NCBI RefSeq assembly: GCF_047971665.1
Contig: NZ_JBKEAA010000020.1
Location: 1-64,000 of the forward strand
Length of the DNA: 64,000 nucleotides
Origin: Castellaniella sp047971665
GTDB lineage: Bacteria; Pseudomonadota; Gammaproteobacteria; Burkholderiales; Burkholderiaceae_B
Reading direction: 5' to 3'
In this document: positions 55,212-63,432 of the stretch, piece by piece
How positions within the stretch are numbered: the stretch's first letter is position 1
Layout of the letters: each line of letters starts with the position of its first letter
Made by a program: the position numbers and the translations under genes
Notes under the pieces: generated by a model
Seen by the model: the letters and a program-made list of their open reading frames with translations, nothing else
Database searches by the model: none
What the model was told of the DNA's origin: nothing

Positions 55212-55659
55212 CCGCGCCTACCCGCAGGTCGTCCAGCCGTCCAAAATGATGCAACCGGATACCGCCCCGGACGTCCAGAATCACCAGGGTCGGTGTGCCT
55301 TGCAATCCCCAGGCCTGCATGGTCAGCGGGATCGGATTGCCGGTCGGGGAAGGGCGGTCGATGCCGACGGGAAAGCGGATCCGGTATTCGTGAACGAACG
55401 CCCGCAGGGAGGTCTCCCCCATGGCGTCATGATGTTCGAATACGGTGTGCAGGCCAATGACCTGAACGCGTCCAGGCGGGAAAGACTCATGAATCATCCT
55501 GGCCTGGGGCAGGCCATGGGATACGCAACCCGGACACAGCATCTGGAACGCGTGCACGACCACGACGGCGCCGCGCAGCGACTCCAGCGTGGGTGCCGTG
55601 TCATGGACGTTCAGCCAGGTCTCGATGTCCCAGGGGGGAGGCAGCGCACCGCTGATCAT
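55168..55659 (-). CDS. TlpA/AhpC-type thioredoxin-fold protein
   Basis: A 163-residue thioredoxin-fold protein with a CPGC active site in FQMLCPGCVSHGLPQ and the cis-Pro region WGLQGTPTLVILD. No signal peptide is visible, so it is probably cytoplasmic or uses an unseen leader. The ATG at 55659 is preceded by GGAG seven bases upstream; a TTG five codons before is less likely. Role could be thiol oxidation or reduction; the substrate is unknown. Confidence 0.78.
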   Translation of the reverse strand: MISGALPPPWDIETWLNVHDTAPTLESLRGAVVVVHAFQMLCPGCVSHGLPQARMIHESFPPGRVQVIGLHTVFEHHDAMGETSLRAFVHEYRIRFPVGIDRPSPTGNPIPLTMQAWGLQGTPTLVILDVRGGIRLHHFGRLDDLRVGAVIGQLLAEADSASR

Positions 55660-55883
55660 GGCAAGACTCCGCAAGGATGACGTTCGATTCCATGATAGGC
55701 CGGTCGCGCACCCGGGAAAAGGTGTCCGGAGGCGATAACCTACAGATCATAGTGGTAATCTATCGCAGGTTTGCCGGCCGTGGTGTAATGTGGCACTTCG
55801 CTGCAGGCTTGCTCAGCGGCGGGGCGATGCGGGACGCCCGCAGGCGCTTCTCGGTAACTTCCTTGTTTGACGGAGACTCTCAC

Positions 55884-56216
55884 ATGAAAATATCCGCGCT
55901 CGTACTGAGCCTTCCTCTGTTGGCCATGGGCCAGGTCGCTCACGCTGCGCCCACGTTTGCCGATGTCCAGAGCATTCTGACCATGAATGCCTGTCTCGCC
56001 TGCCACTCGGTCGACAAGAAAGTCGTCGGACCCGCGTATACCGAGGTTGCCGCCAAGCACAAGGGGCAGGCCGACGCTGCCGAAATCCTGACCAAGCACA
56101 TCAAGGAAGGCAGCTCGGGCGTCTATGGCCCCATTCCGATGCCGCCCAATGTCGCGATCAAGGACGATGAGATCAAAAAAGTGGTCGAGTGGCTGATCGC
56201 CGGTGCGGCGCAGTAA
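55884..56216 (+). CDS. periplasmic cytochrome c (c551/c552 type)
   Basis: A 110-residue protein: signal peptide about 1-21 (VLSLPLLAMGQVAHA), one heme c site CLACH (MNACLACHSVDKKVVGPAYTEVAAKH), and axial Met in the IPMPPNV region. This is the small cytochrome c8 type that shuttles electrons in the periplasm, for example to nitrite reductase, NO reductase or oxidases. It could be a donor for the diheme NorC. The ATG at 55884 is required by the signal peptide. Confidence 0.88.
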   Translation: MKISALVLSLPLLAMGQVAHAAPTFADVQSILTMNACLACHSVDKKVVGPAYTEVAAKHKGQADAAEILTKHIKEGSSGVYGPIPMPPNVAIKDDEIKKVVEWLIAGAAQ

Positions 56217-56290
56217 TTCTTCCCCATTTTTGTGACCGGTCCGTCCCGGCGCATCGGGCTGGGCGGACCGGATCGCGATGCTTTGCGTGA

Positions 56291-56325
56291 CCCTGCAGCG
56301 GTCGTTGACTGCGGCAGGGTTTTTT
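56291..56325 (+). terminator. intrinsic terminator after the cytochrome c gene
   Basis: CCCTGC at 56291-56296 pairs with GCAGGG at 56314-56319, with partial inner pairing, followed directly by TTTTTT at 56320-56325. It lies 75 bases past the stop, before nadB. Confidence 0.7.
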
Positions 56326-56457
56326 CGATTCCAATCGCCGGCTTCGAGCGCGCCGGCGGGCCGGAACGACCGGCAGGCCGTGAATCAGGTGAATCGGATA
56401 TAGAATGATCCACCGGCCCGGCAAGTCCGGAGATTCATCCGCCAACCAAAAAGAGTC

Positions 56458-58092
56458 ATGGATCACCAATACGACGTCCTGATCATCGGCAGCGGCCTGT
56501 CTGGCCTGACGGTGGCACTGCACCTGGCCGCCGACAAGAAAGTCGCCGTGCTGTCCAAAAAAGCCTTGCTCGATGGGGCCAGCAACTGGGCCCAGGGCGG
56601 CATTGCCGCCGTGCTGGACTCTCAGGACAGCCACGACGAGCATATCGCCGATACGCTGGTGGCCGGCGCCGGACTGTGCGACATCGACGCAACACGCCAT
56701 ATCGTCGAGCAGGGCCGTTCGGCCATCGACTGGCTGATCGAGCTTGGGGTGCCATTCACACCCGATCAGGGCGCCGAACTGGGCTTTCATCTGACCCGCG
56801 AGGGCGGCCACAGCCAGCGGCGCATCATTCATGCGGCCGACGCCACCGGCCATCTGGTCCAGCTCACGCTGGAGCAACAGGTTCGGACCCATCACAACAT
56901 CACCTTGCTGGAATATCACTCGGGGGTCGAGCTCATCACCAGCCGCATCCTGGCCGACGGTGGCCCGATTCCGGACAATCAACCCGCGCGCTGCCTGGGC
57001 GCCTACGTCTATGACGAACAGGCCGACCGCGTGCACACGGTCCTGGCCTCCTGCGTGGTGCTGGCGACGGGCGGCGCGGGCAAGGTCTATCTGCACACCA
57101 GCAACCCGGATACCTCCACGGGCGACGGGATCGCCATGGCCTGGCGGGCGGGCTGCCGCGTGGCCAACATGGAATTCATGCAGTTCCATCCGACCTGCAT
57201 GTTCCATCCCCGGGCCAAGTCCTTCCTGATTTCCGAGGCCGTGCGGGGAGAAGGCGGCGTACTGCGCCTGCCGGCCTCGGCGGGCGCCCAGGCGGGCGAG
57301 CGCTTCATGAAATGGCACGACGAGCGGCTGGAGCTCGCGCCGCGTGACGTAGTGGCCCGCGCCATCGATTTCGAGATCAAGAAACGCGGCCTGACCCATG
57401 TGGATCTGGACATCAGCCACCGTACGCCCGAGTTCATTCGTGAGCATTTTCCGACCATTCATGCCCGCTGTCTGGAATTCGGCATCGATATGACCCGTGA
57501 ACCGATCCCGGTCGTCCCGGCAATGCACTTCACCTGCGGCGGAGTGGTGGTGGACATGAACGGGCGCACCGATATCCCCGGTCTCTATGCCGTGGGAGAG
57601 ACAGCCTATACCGGCCTGCACGGCGCCAACCGCCTGGCCAGCAATTCGCTGCTGGAATGCCTGGTGATCGGCCGCAACGCCGCGCATGACATCGATGTCC
57701 TGCCGCCTGCCGAGCCCCTGGAGGGCCAAGTGCCCGATTGGGATGACAGCCGGGCGCGGGACAGCTCAGAGGCTGTCCTGGTGACGCATGCCTGGGACGA
57801 GGTCCGCCGCCTGATGTCCAACTATGTCGGTATTGTGCGCACACAAAAGCGCCTGGGCCGTGCGCATCAGCGCATCAACCTGCTGAACCAGGAGATCGAG
57901 TCGTATTACCAGGAACACCGGGTCACCAGCGATCTGCTGGAATGCCGCAACCTGATTCAGGTCGCGGCGCTGGTGGTGGCGGCCGCCCTGTCGCGCAAGG
58001 AAAGCCGGGGCCTGCATTATTGCCAGGATTTCCCCTGGACGTTGCCCCGGGCGCTGCCCACGGTCATGACGCCCGAGGAGGGCTTTCGCTGA
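56458..58092 (+). CDS. nadB: L-aspartate oxidase
   Basis: A 544-residue FAD enzyme. FAD motif VLIIGSGLSGLTVALHLA, SNWAQGGIAAVLD, catalytic region HFTCGGVVVDMNGRTDIPGLYAVGETAYTGLHGANRLASNSLLEC. It oxidises aspartate to iminoaspartate, first step of de novo NAD synthesis; NadA uses the product. The gene converges on nadC, with only six bases between stop codons. Confidence 0.95.
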   Translation: MDHQYDVLIIGSGLSGLTVALHLAADKKVAVLSKKALLDGASNWAQGGIAAVLDSQDSHDEHIADTLVAGAGLCDIDATRHIVEQGRSAIDWLIELGVPFTPDQGAELGFHLTREGGHSQRRIIHAADATGHLVQLTLEQQVRTHHNITLLEYHSGVELITSRILADGGPIPDNQPARCLGAYVYDEQADRVHTVLASCVVLATGGAGKVYLHTSNPDTSTGDGIAMAWRAGCRVANMEFMQFHPTCMFHPRAKSFLISEAVRGEGGVLRLPASAGAQAGERFMKWHDERLELAPRDVVARAIDFEIKKRGLTHVDLDISHRTPEFIREHFPTIHARCLEFGIDMTREPIPVVPAMHFTCGGVVVDMNGRTDIPGLYAVGETAYTGLHGANRLASNSLLECLVIGRNAAHDIDVLPPAEPLEGQVPDWDDSRARDSSEAVLVTHAWDEVRRLMSNYVGIVRTQKRLGRAHQRINLLNQEIESYYQEHRVTSDLLECRNLIQVAALVVAAALSRKESRGLHYCQDFPWTLPRALPTVMTPEEGFR

Positions 58093-58098
58093 GACTGG

Positions 58099-58974
58099 TC
58101 AGACGATGCGCAAGGAATAATCGGTGGCCCGGATGTCCTTGGTCAGGCTGCCGATGGAAATCCGATCGACCCCCGTACGGGCGATGTCACCGACCGTGTC
58201 GTGATGGATGCCGCCCGAGGCCTCCAGCAAGGCACGTCCCCCGTTGAGCGTGACGGCGGCGCTCAGGTCATCCAGATCGAAATTGTCCAGAAGTACGGAT
58301 ACGGCGCCGGCATCCAGCGCCTGCCGCAATTCGTCCAGGGACTCGACTTCGATCTGGATCGGGACGCCGCCCGAGATCTTTTGCGCGGCACGCAAGGCAG
58401 CGGCGATGCCGCCGGCCGCCAGGATATGGTTTTCCTTGATCAGGATCCCGTCATATAAAGCCAGCCGCTGGTTCTGGCCGCCGCCCACCCGCACGGCGTA
58501 TTTTTCGGCCAGGCGCAGGCCGGGCAGCGTCTTGCGGGTATCCAGGATGGCCGCCCGGGTGCCCGCGATCAGATTGACGTAACGGCGGGTGGCCGTGGCC
58601 ACGCCGGAGAGCAGCTGCAGAAAATTCAAGGCCGTGCGTTCGGCGGTCAACAGCGCGCGGGCCGGGCCGCGCAGACGGCAGACCACGGAATCAGCAGCCA
58701 TCTCGTCGCCTTCGGCATAGGCCCAGTCCAGTTCGATCTGTCCATCGATGCGGCGCATCACGGCTTCGAACCAGGGCGCGCCGCACAGGACCGCCGCCTC
58801 ACGGACGATGACGCGGGCGGTTTCGATCTGCTGATCGGGAATCAGCAGGCCGGTGACGTCGCCCGTTCCGATATCCTCGAGCAGGGCCTGTTCGATATTG
58901 GTCTCGAAGGCCGACTGCAGGGCGGGCGGGAAGGGGGCGTGGGGATTGCGCAAAGAAGAAGCAGAATGGCTCAT
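58099..58974 (-). CDS. nadC: quinolinate phosphoribosyltransferase
   Basis: A 291-residue type II phosphoribosyltransferase. DIGTGDVTGLLIPDQ, LNFLQLLSGVATATRRYVNLIAGTRAAILDTRKTLPGLRLAEKYAVRVGGGQNQR and the C-terminal LEASGGIHHDTVGDIARTGVDRISIG are characteristic. It makes nicotinate mononucleotide from quinolinate. Start codon overlaps the nadA stop by four bases. Confidence 0.95.
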   Translation of the reverse strand: MSHSASSLRNPHAPFPPALQSAFETNIEQALLEDIGTGDVTGLLIPDQQIETARVIVREAAVLCGAPWFEAVMRRIDGQIELDWAYAEGDEMAADSVVCRLRGPARALLTAERTALNFLQLLSGVATATRRYVNLIAGTRAAILDTRKTLPGLRLAEKYAVRVGGGQNQRLALYDGILIKENHILAAGGIAAALRAAQKISGGVPIQIEVESLDELRQALDAGAVSVLLDNFDLDDLSAAVTLNGGRALLEASGGIHHDTVGDIARTGVDRISIGSLTKDIRATDYSLRIV

Positions 58975-60107
58975 GCCGGGCCGACTCCCGAGAACAGGGC
59001 CTGTTCCCGGGCCAGATCCGGACCAGGACGCGTATTGCGGCGACGCGCCGCCGCGAAATCCAGCATCCGGTCGATACAGACCTTGGCCTGACGCCCGATG
59101 GCCGGATCCAGGTGGATCTCATGGGTGTCGAATTCAAGGGCATCGGCAATGCCCTTGAGGGAATTCATGGCCATCCAGGGGCAATGGGCACAGCTTTTGC
59201 AGGTCGCGGACTCACCCGCTGTCGGCGCTGCGATGAAAGTCTTGTCGGGCGCGGCCAGACGCATCTTGTGCAGCAGGCCCTGGTCGGTGGCCACGATGAA
59301 GGTCATGGCCGGTGATTCGGTCACGGCGGCCAGCAGCCGCGAGGTCGATCCGACGACATCGGCCTGGGCCACGACGGCGGCGGGCGATTCGGGATGCACC
59401 AGGACCAGGGCGCCGGGATGTTCCTTGCGCATCAGATCCAGCTCGATTCCCTTGAACTCGTCATGCACGGTGCAGGAACCCTGCCACAGGATCATGTCGG
59501 CGCCGGTCTCACGCTGGATGTAGGAACCCAGGTGACGGTCAGGCGCCCAGAGGAGCTTTTGGCCCTGCCGGTGCAATTCGGAGACGATGTCCAGGCCGAT
59601 GGAGGAGGTCACCATCCAGTCGGCCTGGGCCTTCACGGCGGCGCTGGTGTTGGCATACACCACCACTGTCCGGTCCGGATGCTGCGCCCTGAACGCGGCA
59701 AACGCCACGGGATCACACCCCAGATCGAGAGAACAGGTGGCGTCCAGGTCGGGCATCAGGATGCGTTTTTCGGGAGACAGTATCTTGGCGGTTTCGCCCA
59801 TGAAACGCACGCCCGAGACCATCAGGGTCTGGGCCGCGTGATCGCGTCCGAAACGGGCCATCTCCAGAGAGTCGGAGACACAGCCGCCGGTTTCCTCGGC
59901 CAGATCCTGGATGTCGGCATCCACGTAGTAGTGCGCAACCAGGACGGCATTGCGGGATTTCAGCAGCCGCCGGACGCGGTCCTTTTGAAAGCTGCGTTCC
60001 TGGGGAGAGAGCGGCGGATTCACCCGGGCCCAGGCTTCGGCCACCGTACGGGTGCCGACAGCCATGTCCGGGCGGTCGAATTCGACGATTCGGGTACCTG
60101 AGGGCAT
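58971..60107 (-). CDS. nadA: quinolinate synthase
   Basis: A 378-residue iron-sulfur enzyme. The [4Fe-4S] ligands are Cys in ATCSLDLGC, WQGSCTVHDEF and ATCKSCAHCPWMAMN (the CxxCxxC tail). AHYYVDADIQDLAE and MVSGVRFMGETAKILSPEK are also present. It condenses iminoaspartate with dihydroxyacetone phosphate to quinolinate. The start MPSGTRIVEFDRP at 60107 is chosen; the frame is open 34 codons upstream. It heads nadA-nadC. Confidence 0.94.
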   Translation of the reverse strand: MPSGTRIVEFDRPDMAVGTRTVAEAWARVNPPLSPQERSFQKDRVRRLLKSRNAVLVAHYYVDADIQDLAEETGGCVSDSLEMARFGRDHAAQTLMVSGVRFMGETAKILSPEKRILMPDLDATCSLDLGCDPVAFAAFRAQHPDRTVVVYANTSAAVKAQADWMVTSSIGLDIVSELHRQGQKLLWAPDRHLGSYIQRETGADMILWQGSCTVHDEFKGIELDLMRKEHPGALVLVHPESPAAVVAQADVVGSTSRLLAAVTESPAMTFIVATDQGLLHKMRLAAPDKTFIAAPTAGESATCKSCAHCPWMAMNSLKGIADALEFDTHEIHLDPAIGRQAKVCIDRMLDFAAARRRNTRPGPDLAREQALFSGVGPA

Positions 60108-60278
60108 GATGAGTGGGATCGAATCTGTATGTAAAACGAGTAGGAAGCCATCATACGACAAAGCGGCCCGACCCGCCTGATTCAGCCTTGCGTTTCGCAT
60201 GGGAATCACCGGGACGCAGTCCGGTCATCTGCGGACCGTCTCCGGCGAAAAACCACCCTGTGGACGGAACAACCCCGG

Positions 60279-60284
60279 TATAAT
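60279..60284 (+). promoter_or_regulatory. -10 box of the manganese riboswitch transcript
   Basis: TATAAT at 60279-60284 lies about 12 bases ahead of the riboswitch. The -35 region is poor. Confidence 0.55.
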
Positions 60285-60295
60285 TCGCGCACCCG

Positions 60296-60497
60296 TCATC
60301 GGGGAGTAGCCGACTCGCGCCCAGGTCCGTCCTGTCAGGATGACTTGCCGCGCGCAGTGCGGGCGTCAACACACTTGGCCATCCGGTCATGGCGCCCGCA
60401 GCCCGCCGGTATCTTGCATTCCGGGGCCTGGCAAGACCGCTGACTGCGTTTTCCGCCGCGAGGGGCCGGTGGAAGCGTAGTCGCGTCAGCCCCGGAT
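60296..60497 (+). ncRNA. yybP-ykoY manganese riboswitch
   Basis: The conserved loop elements are in order: GGGGAGTAG at 60301-60309, GTCAACACACTTG at 60364-60376 and GCAAGACCG at 60431-60439; P1 closes with CGGGG (around 60300) and CCCCGG (60490-60495). The gene starts 10 bases after P1, so control is probably at translation. Mn2+ binding turns on exporters; the downstream GDT1 gene is a known target class. Confidence 0.85.
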
Positions 60498-60506
60498 CTC
60501 TTTGTC

Positions 60507-61082
60507 ATGGATACCTTTCTTGTTTCCACCGGCGTGGTTGCCCTGGGTGAAATCGGCGACAAGACGCAACTGCTGGCCATGATGCTGGCCGCCCGCTACC
60601 ACCGGCCTGGCCTGATCTGTCTGGGCGTGCTGATTGCCACACTGTTCAACCATGCGCTGGCGGGCCTGGTGGGTCAACTGGTGGCGCAACTGCTCGATCC
60701 CGTCATGCTGAAATGGATTCTTGGCATTTCCTTTCTGCTCATGGCCTGTTGGTTGCTGATCCCCGATAAGCTCGATGAGGCGCCACGACCGATGCGCGGG
60801 CTGGGGGTGCTGACGGCCACGATCACGCTGTTTTTCCTGGCCGAGATGGGAGACAAGACCCAGATCGCCACTGTGACCCTGGCTGCGCGCTACGACAATC
60901 TGGTCGCGGTCGTGGGCGGCAGCACCTTGGGCATGATGCTGGCCAACGTACCGGCGGTGTATTTCGGCGATCGCGCCGCCAGTCGGCTCCCTGTGCGCGT
61001 GGTGCATGGCGTTGCCGCCGCGCTGTTCGCGCTCCTGGGCTGTACGACGCTGCTGAGCGCAGCGGGCTGGCTGGGGAGTTGA
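60507..61082 (+). CDS. TMEM165/GDT1 family manganese exporter
   Basis: A 191-residue, six-helix membrane protein. The two inverted repeats each carry the ExGDK(T/S) motif: VVALGEIGDKTQLLAMMLA and FFLAEMGDKTQIATVTLA. Bacterial members (MneA) export Mn2+. The riboswitch immediately upstream supports Mn as the substrate. It is six bases from the next gene. Confidence 0.9.
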   Translation: MDTFLVSTGVVALGEIGDKTQLLAMMLAARYHRPGLICLGVLIATLFNHALAGLVGQLVAQLLDPVMLKWILGISFLLMACWLLIPDKLDEAPRPMRGLGVLTATITLFFLAEMGDKTQIATVTLAARYDNLVAVVGGSTLGMMLANVPAVYFGDRAASRLPVRVVHGVAAALFALLGCTTLLSAAGWLGS

Positions 61083-61088
61083 CGCTCG

Positions 61089-62366
61089 ATGATGGCTTTG
61101 GCGCTGTTCGTCCTGACGCTGGCGCTGGTCATCTGGCAACCGCAAGGTCTGGGCATCGGCTGGAGTGCGTGCCTGGGAGCGGGGCTGGCGCTGTTGACCG
61201 GGGTCATTCAACCCGCGGACATTCCCGTGGTCTGGGGGATCGTCTGGAACGCCACCGGAACTTTCGTCGCGGTCGTGATCATCAGCCTGCTGCTGGAAGC
61301 CGCCGGATTCTTTGAATGGGCCGCGCTGCATGTCGCTCGCTGGGGCGGCGGCAGAGGAGAGCGCCTGTTCGTCCTGATGGTGCTGTTGGGCGCCGCCGTG
61401 AGCGCCCTGTTCAATAACGACGGAGCGGCGTTGATCATGACCCCGATCGTTGTCGCCATGCTCGCGGCGTTGCGGTTTTCTTCCGGGGCGACACTCGCTT
61501 TCGTCATGGCGGCGGGTTTCATCGCCGATACCGCCAGCCTGCCGCTGGTCGTATCCAATCTGGTCAATATTGTCACCGCGGATTATTTCGGCATCGGTTT
61601 TACCCGCTATGCGGAGATCATGGCGCCCGTCGATCTTGCCGTCATCCTGGCCTCATTGGCGGTGATGGGGGGGCTTTTCCGCCGTGCCATCCCGCCGCGC
61701 TATGACGTGCAACGTCTGGCGGCACCCGCCACGGTCATCAACGACCGGCCGACCTTTCTGGCCGGATGGGGCGTGCTGGCCTGGCTGTTGCTGGGCTTTT
61801 TCGTGCTCGAGCCGCTGGGCGTCCCGGTCAGCGCGACCGCGGCGGCCGGCGCGTTGGTGCTGGCTGTCGTGGCGGGCAAGGGCGGACGCATTCCGGTTCT
61901 GCGCCGGGTGCGCAGTGCGCCCTGGCAGATCATCCTATTCGCTCTGGGCATGTATCTGGTGGTCTATGGCTTGCGCCATGCAGGGCTGACGGGCCTGCTG
62001 ACACACGCGCTGGATTGGCTGGCCAGGCAGGGACTGTGGACGGCCACCTTGGGGACGGGAATCCTGAGCGCGACCCTGTCTTCGCTGATGAACAATCTGC
62101 CCACGGTCCTGATCGGCGCTTTGTCGATCGAGGCCTCTCAAGCCCAAGGGGTGGTGCGCGAGGCGATGATCTACGCGCATGTGATCGGTTGCGACCTGGG
62201 CCCCAAACTGACCCCCATCGGCAGCCTGTCGACCCTGCTGTGGCTGCATGTGCTGCGTGGCCGGGACATCCGCATCGGCTGGAAGCAATACTGCCGCACG
62301 GGGCTGGTGCTGACGCTGCCGGTGCTGGGCGTGGCGCTGGCAGTCCTGGCGTGGCGGGTGGGGTGA
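61089..62366 (+). CDS. arsB: ArsB/ion-transporter superfamily permease
   Basis: A 425-residue, about 12-helix permease. Start MALALFVLTLALVIWQPQGLGIGWSACLGA and FNNDGAALIMTPIVVAML, SSLMNNLPTVLIGALS and IGCDLGPKLTPIGSLSTLLWLHVLR match ArsB arsenite/antimonite exporters. No arsR, arsC or arsD is near. It follows the GDT1 gene by six bases and so should be read from the Mn-riboswitch transcript, which raises doubt whether arsenite is its substrate here. Confidence 0.82.
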   Translation: MMALALFVLTLALVIWQPQGLGIGWSACLGAGLALLTGVIQPADIPVVWGIVWNATGTFVAVVIISLLLEAAGFFEWAALHVARWGGGRGERLFVLMVLLGAAVSALFNNDGAALIMTPIVVAMLAALRFSSGATLAFVMAAGFIADTASLPLVVSNLVNIVTADYFGIGFTRYAEIMAPVDLAVILASLAVMGGLFRRAIPPRYDVQRLAAPATVINDRPTFLAGWGVLAWLLLGFFVLEPLGVPVSATAAAGALVLAVVAGKGGRIPVLRRVRSAPWQIILFALGMYLVVYGLRHAGLTGLLTHALDWLARQGLWTATLGTGILSATLSSLMNNLPTVLIGALSIEASQAQGVVREAMIYAHVIGCDLGPKLTPIGSLSTLLWLHVLRGRDIRIGWKQYCRTGLVLTLPVLGVALAVLAWRVG

Positions 62367-62474
62367 TTCAGTGTTAGGTTTGAAAGCACCGGCCTGCATG
62401 ATTTTCGAGGTCATGGGCAAGCAGTGCCTTTTGGTCGCCGGCCTCAAGCCCCCAGGACACCAGACAGACGAGAG

Positions 62475-63191
62475 ATGACGCAAACCCTCATGAAAACCAT
62501 CGGCCTGCTTGGCGGCATGAGCTGGGAATCCACCGTTCCTTACTATCGCCATCTCAATGAGGCGGTCAAGGCCCGTCTGGGCGGTTTGCATTCGGCAAAG
62601 ATCGTGCTGTACAGCGTCGATTTCGCTGAAATCGAGCGCCTGCAACACAAGGGAGACTGGGCATCGGCCGGTATCATGCTGGCCGATGCGGCGCGCGCGC
62701 TCGAGCGGGCCGGCGCGGATTTCGTCGTGCTGTGCACCAACACCATGCACAAGGTGGCGCCGGCGATCGAGGCGGCGGTGGCGACGCCACTGCTGCATAT
62801 CGCCGATCCGACGGCCGCTGAGATACGCAAGGCCGGAATATCCCGCGTCGGGCTGCTCGGCACGCGGTTCACGATGGAGCAGGCGTTCTACCGTGGCCGG
62901 CTGGAAGAGCGACACGGCATCGAGGTTCTCGTGCCCGACCAGGCGGATCGCAGCCTGGTGCATCGCGTGATCTATGAGGAACTCTGCCTGGGCCGGGTGC
63001 AAGAGACCTCGCGGCAATGCTATCGCGATGTGATGCGGCGCCTCGTCGAGCGTGGCGCTCAAGGCATCATCCTGGGCTGCACGGAGATTTCGTTGCTGGT
63101 GGGCGAGAAAGACGCCTGTGTGCCGCTGTTCGACGCTACAGCGATTCATGCGACGGCCGCCGCCGAGATGGCTTTGGTCGCGGCGAACTGA
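62475..63191 (+). CDS. aspartate/glutamate racemase family protein
   Basis: A 238-residue PLP-independent racemase. IGLLGGMSWESTVPYYRHLNE is the family start; the two catalytic cysteines are in VVLCTNTMHK and ILGCTEISLL. It interconverts L- and D-aspartate or glutamate, or a related substrate. The ATG at 62475 has a GAGAG-type ribosome site; another ATG is five codons on. It stands alone. Confidence 0.87.
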   Translation: MTQTLMKTIGLLGGMSWESTVPYYRHLNEAVKARLGGLHSAKIVLYSVDFAEIERLQHKGDWASAGIMLADAARALERAGADFVVLCTNTMHKVAPAIEAAVATPLLHIADPTAAEIRKAGISRVGLLGTRFTMEQAFYRGRLEERHGIEVLVPDQADRSLVHRVIYEELCLGRVQETSRQCYRDVMRRLVERGAQGIILGCTEISLLVGEKDACVPLFDATAIHATAAAEMALVAAN

Positions 63192-63432
63192 ACGATTCGC
63201 ATATCTGAAGAGACCGGCTCACGGCCATCAGTTTCATCTGATGAACTGCCTTGTATCGCTGACTTGCTTGCGATCAAAGAAAAGGAGTACGACCCGGTAG
63301 ACATCCAGTCTTGCGTTCGATTGATTCAGTAGTTTCCCCAATATTCTCGTCAGATGAGAATAAAACAATAAAAATTATCGAAAAATACTTATGATTCAAT
63401 CAATCGATTGAAGAATAAGGTGCTGTCTCCGC
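63192..63432. other. AT-rich gap ahead of the IclR gene, with an inverted repeat
   Basis: No gene is visible. The stretch 63330-63415 is AT-rich. TTCAATC at 63395-63401 and GATTGAA at 63406-63412 form a perfect 7-4-7 inverted repeat ending 20 bases before the regulator's start, a plausible autoregulatory operator. Confidence 0.5.

Noticed and set aside
55791..55805. Sigma-54-like promoter TGGCAC...CTGC before the cytochrome c gene
   Set aside because: The GG to GC distance is one base short of the required spacing, which abolishes sigma-54 promoters; no enhancer sites are seen upstream.
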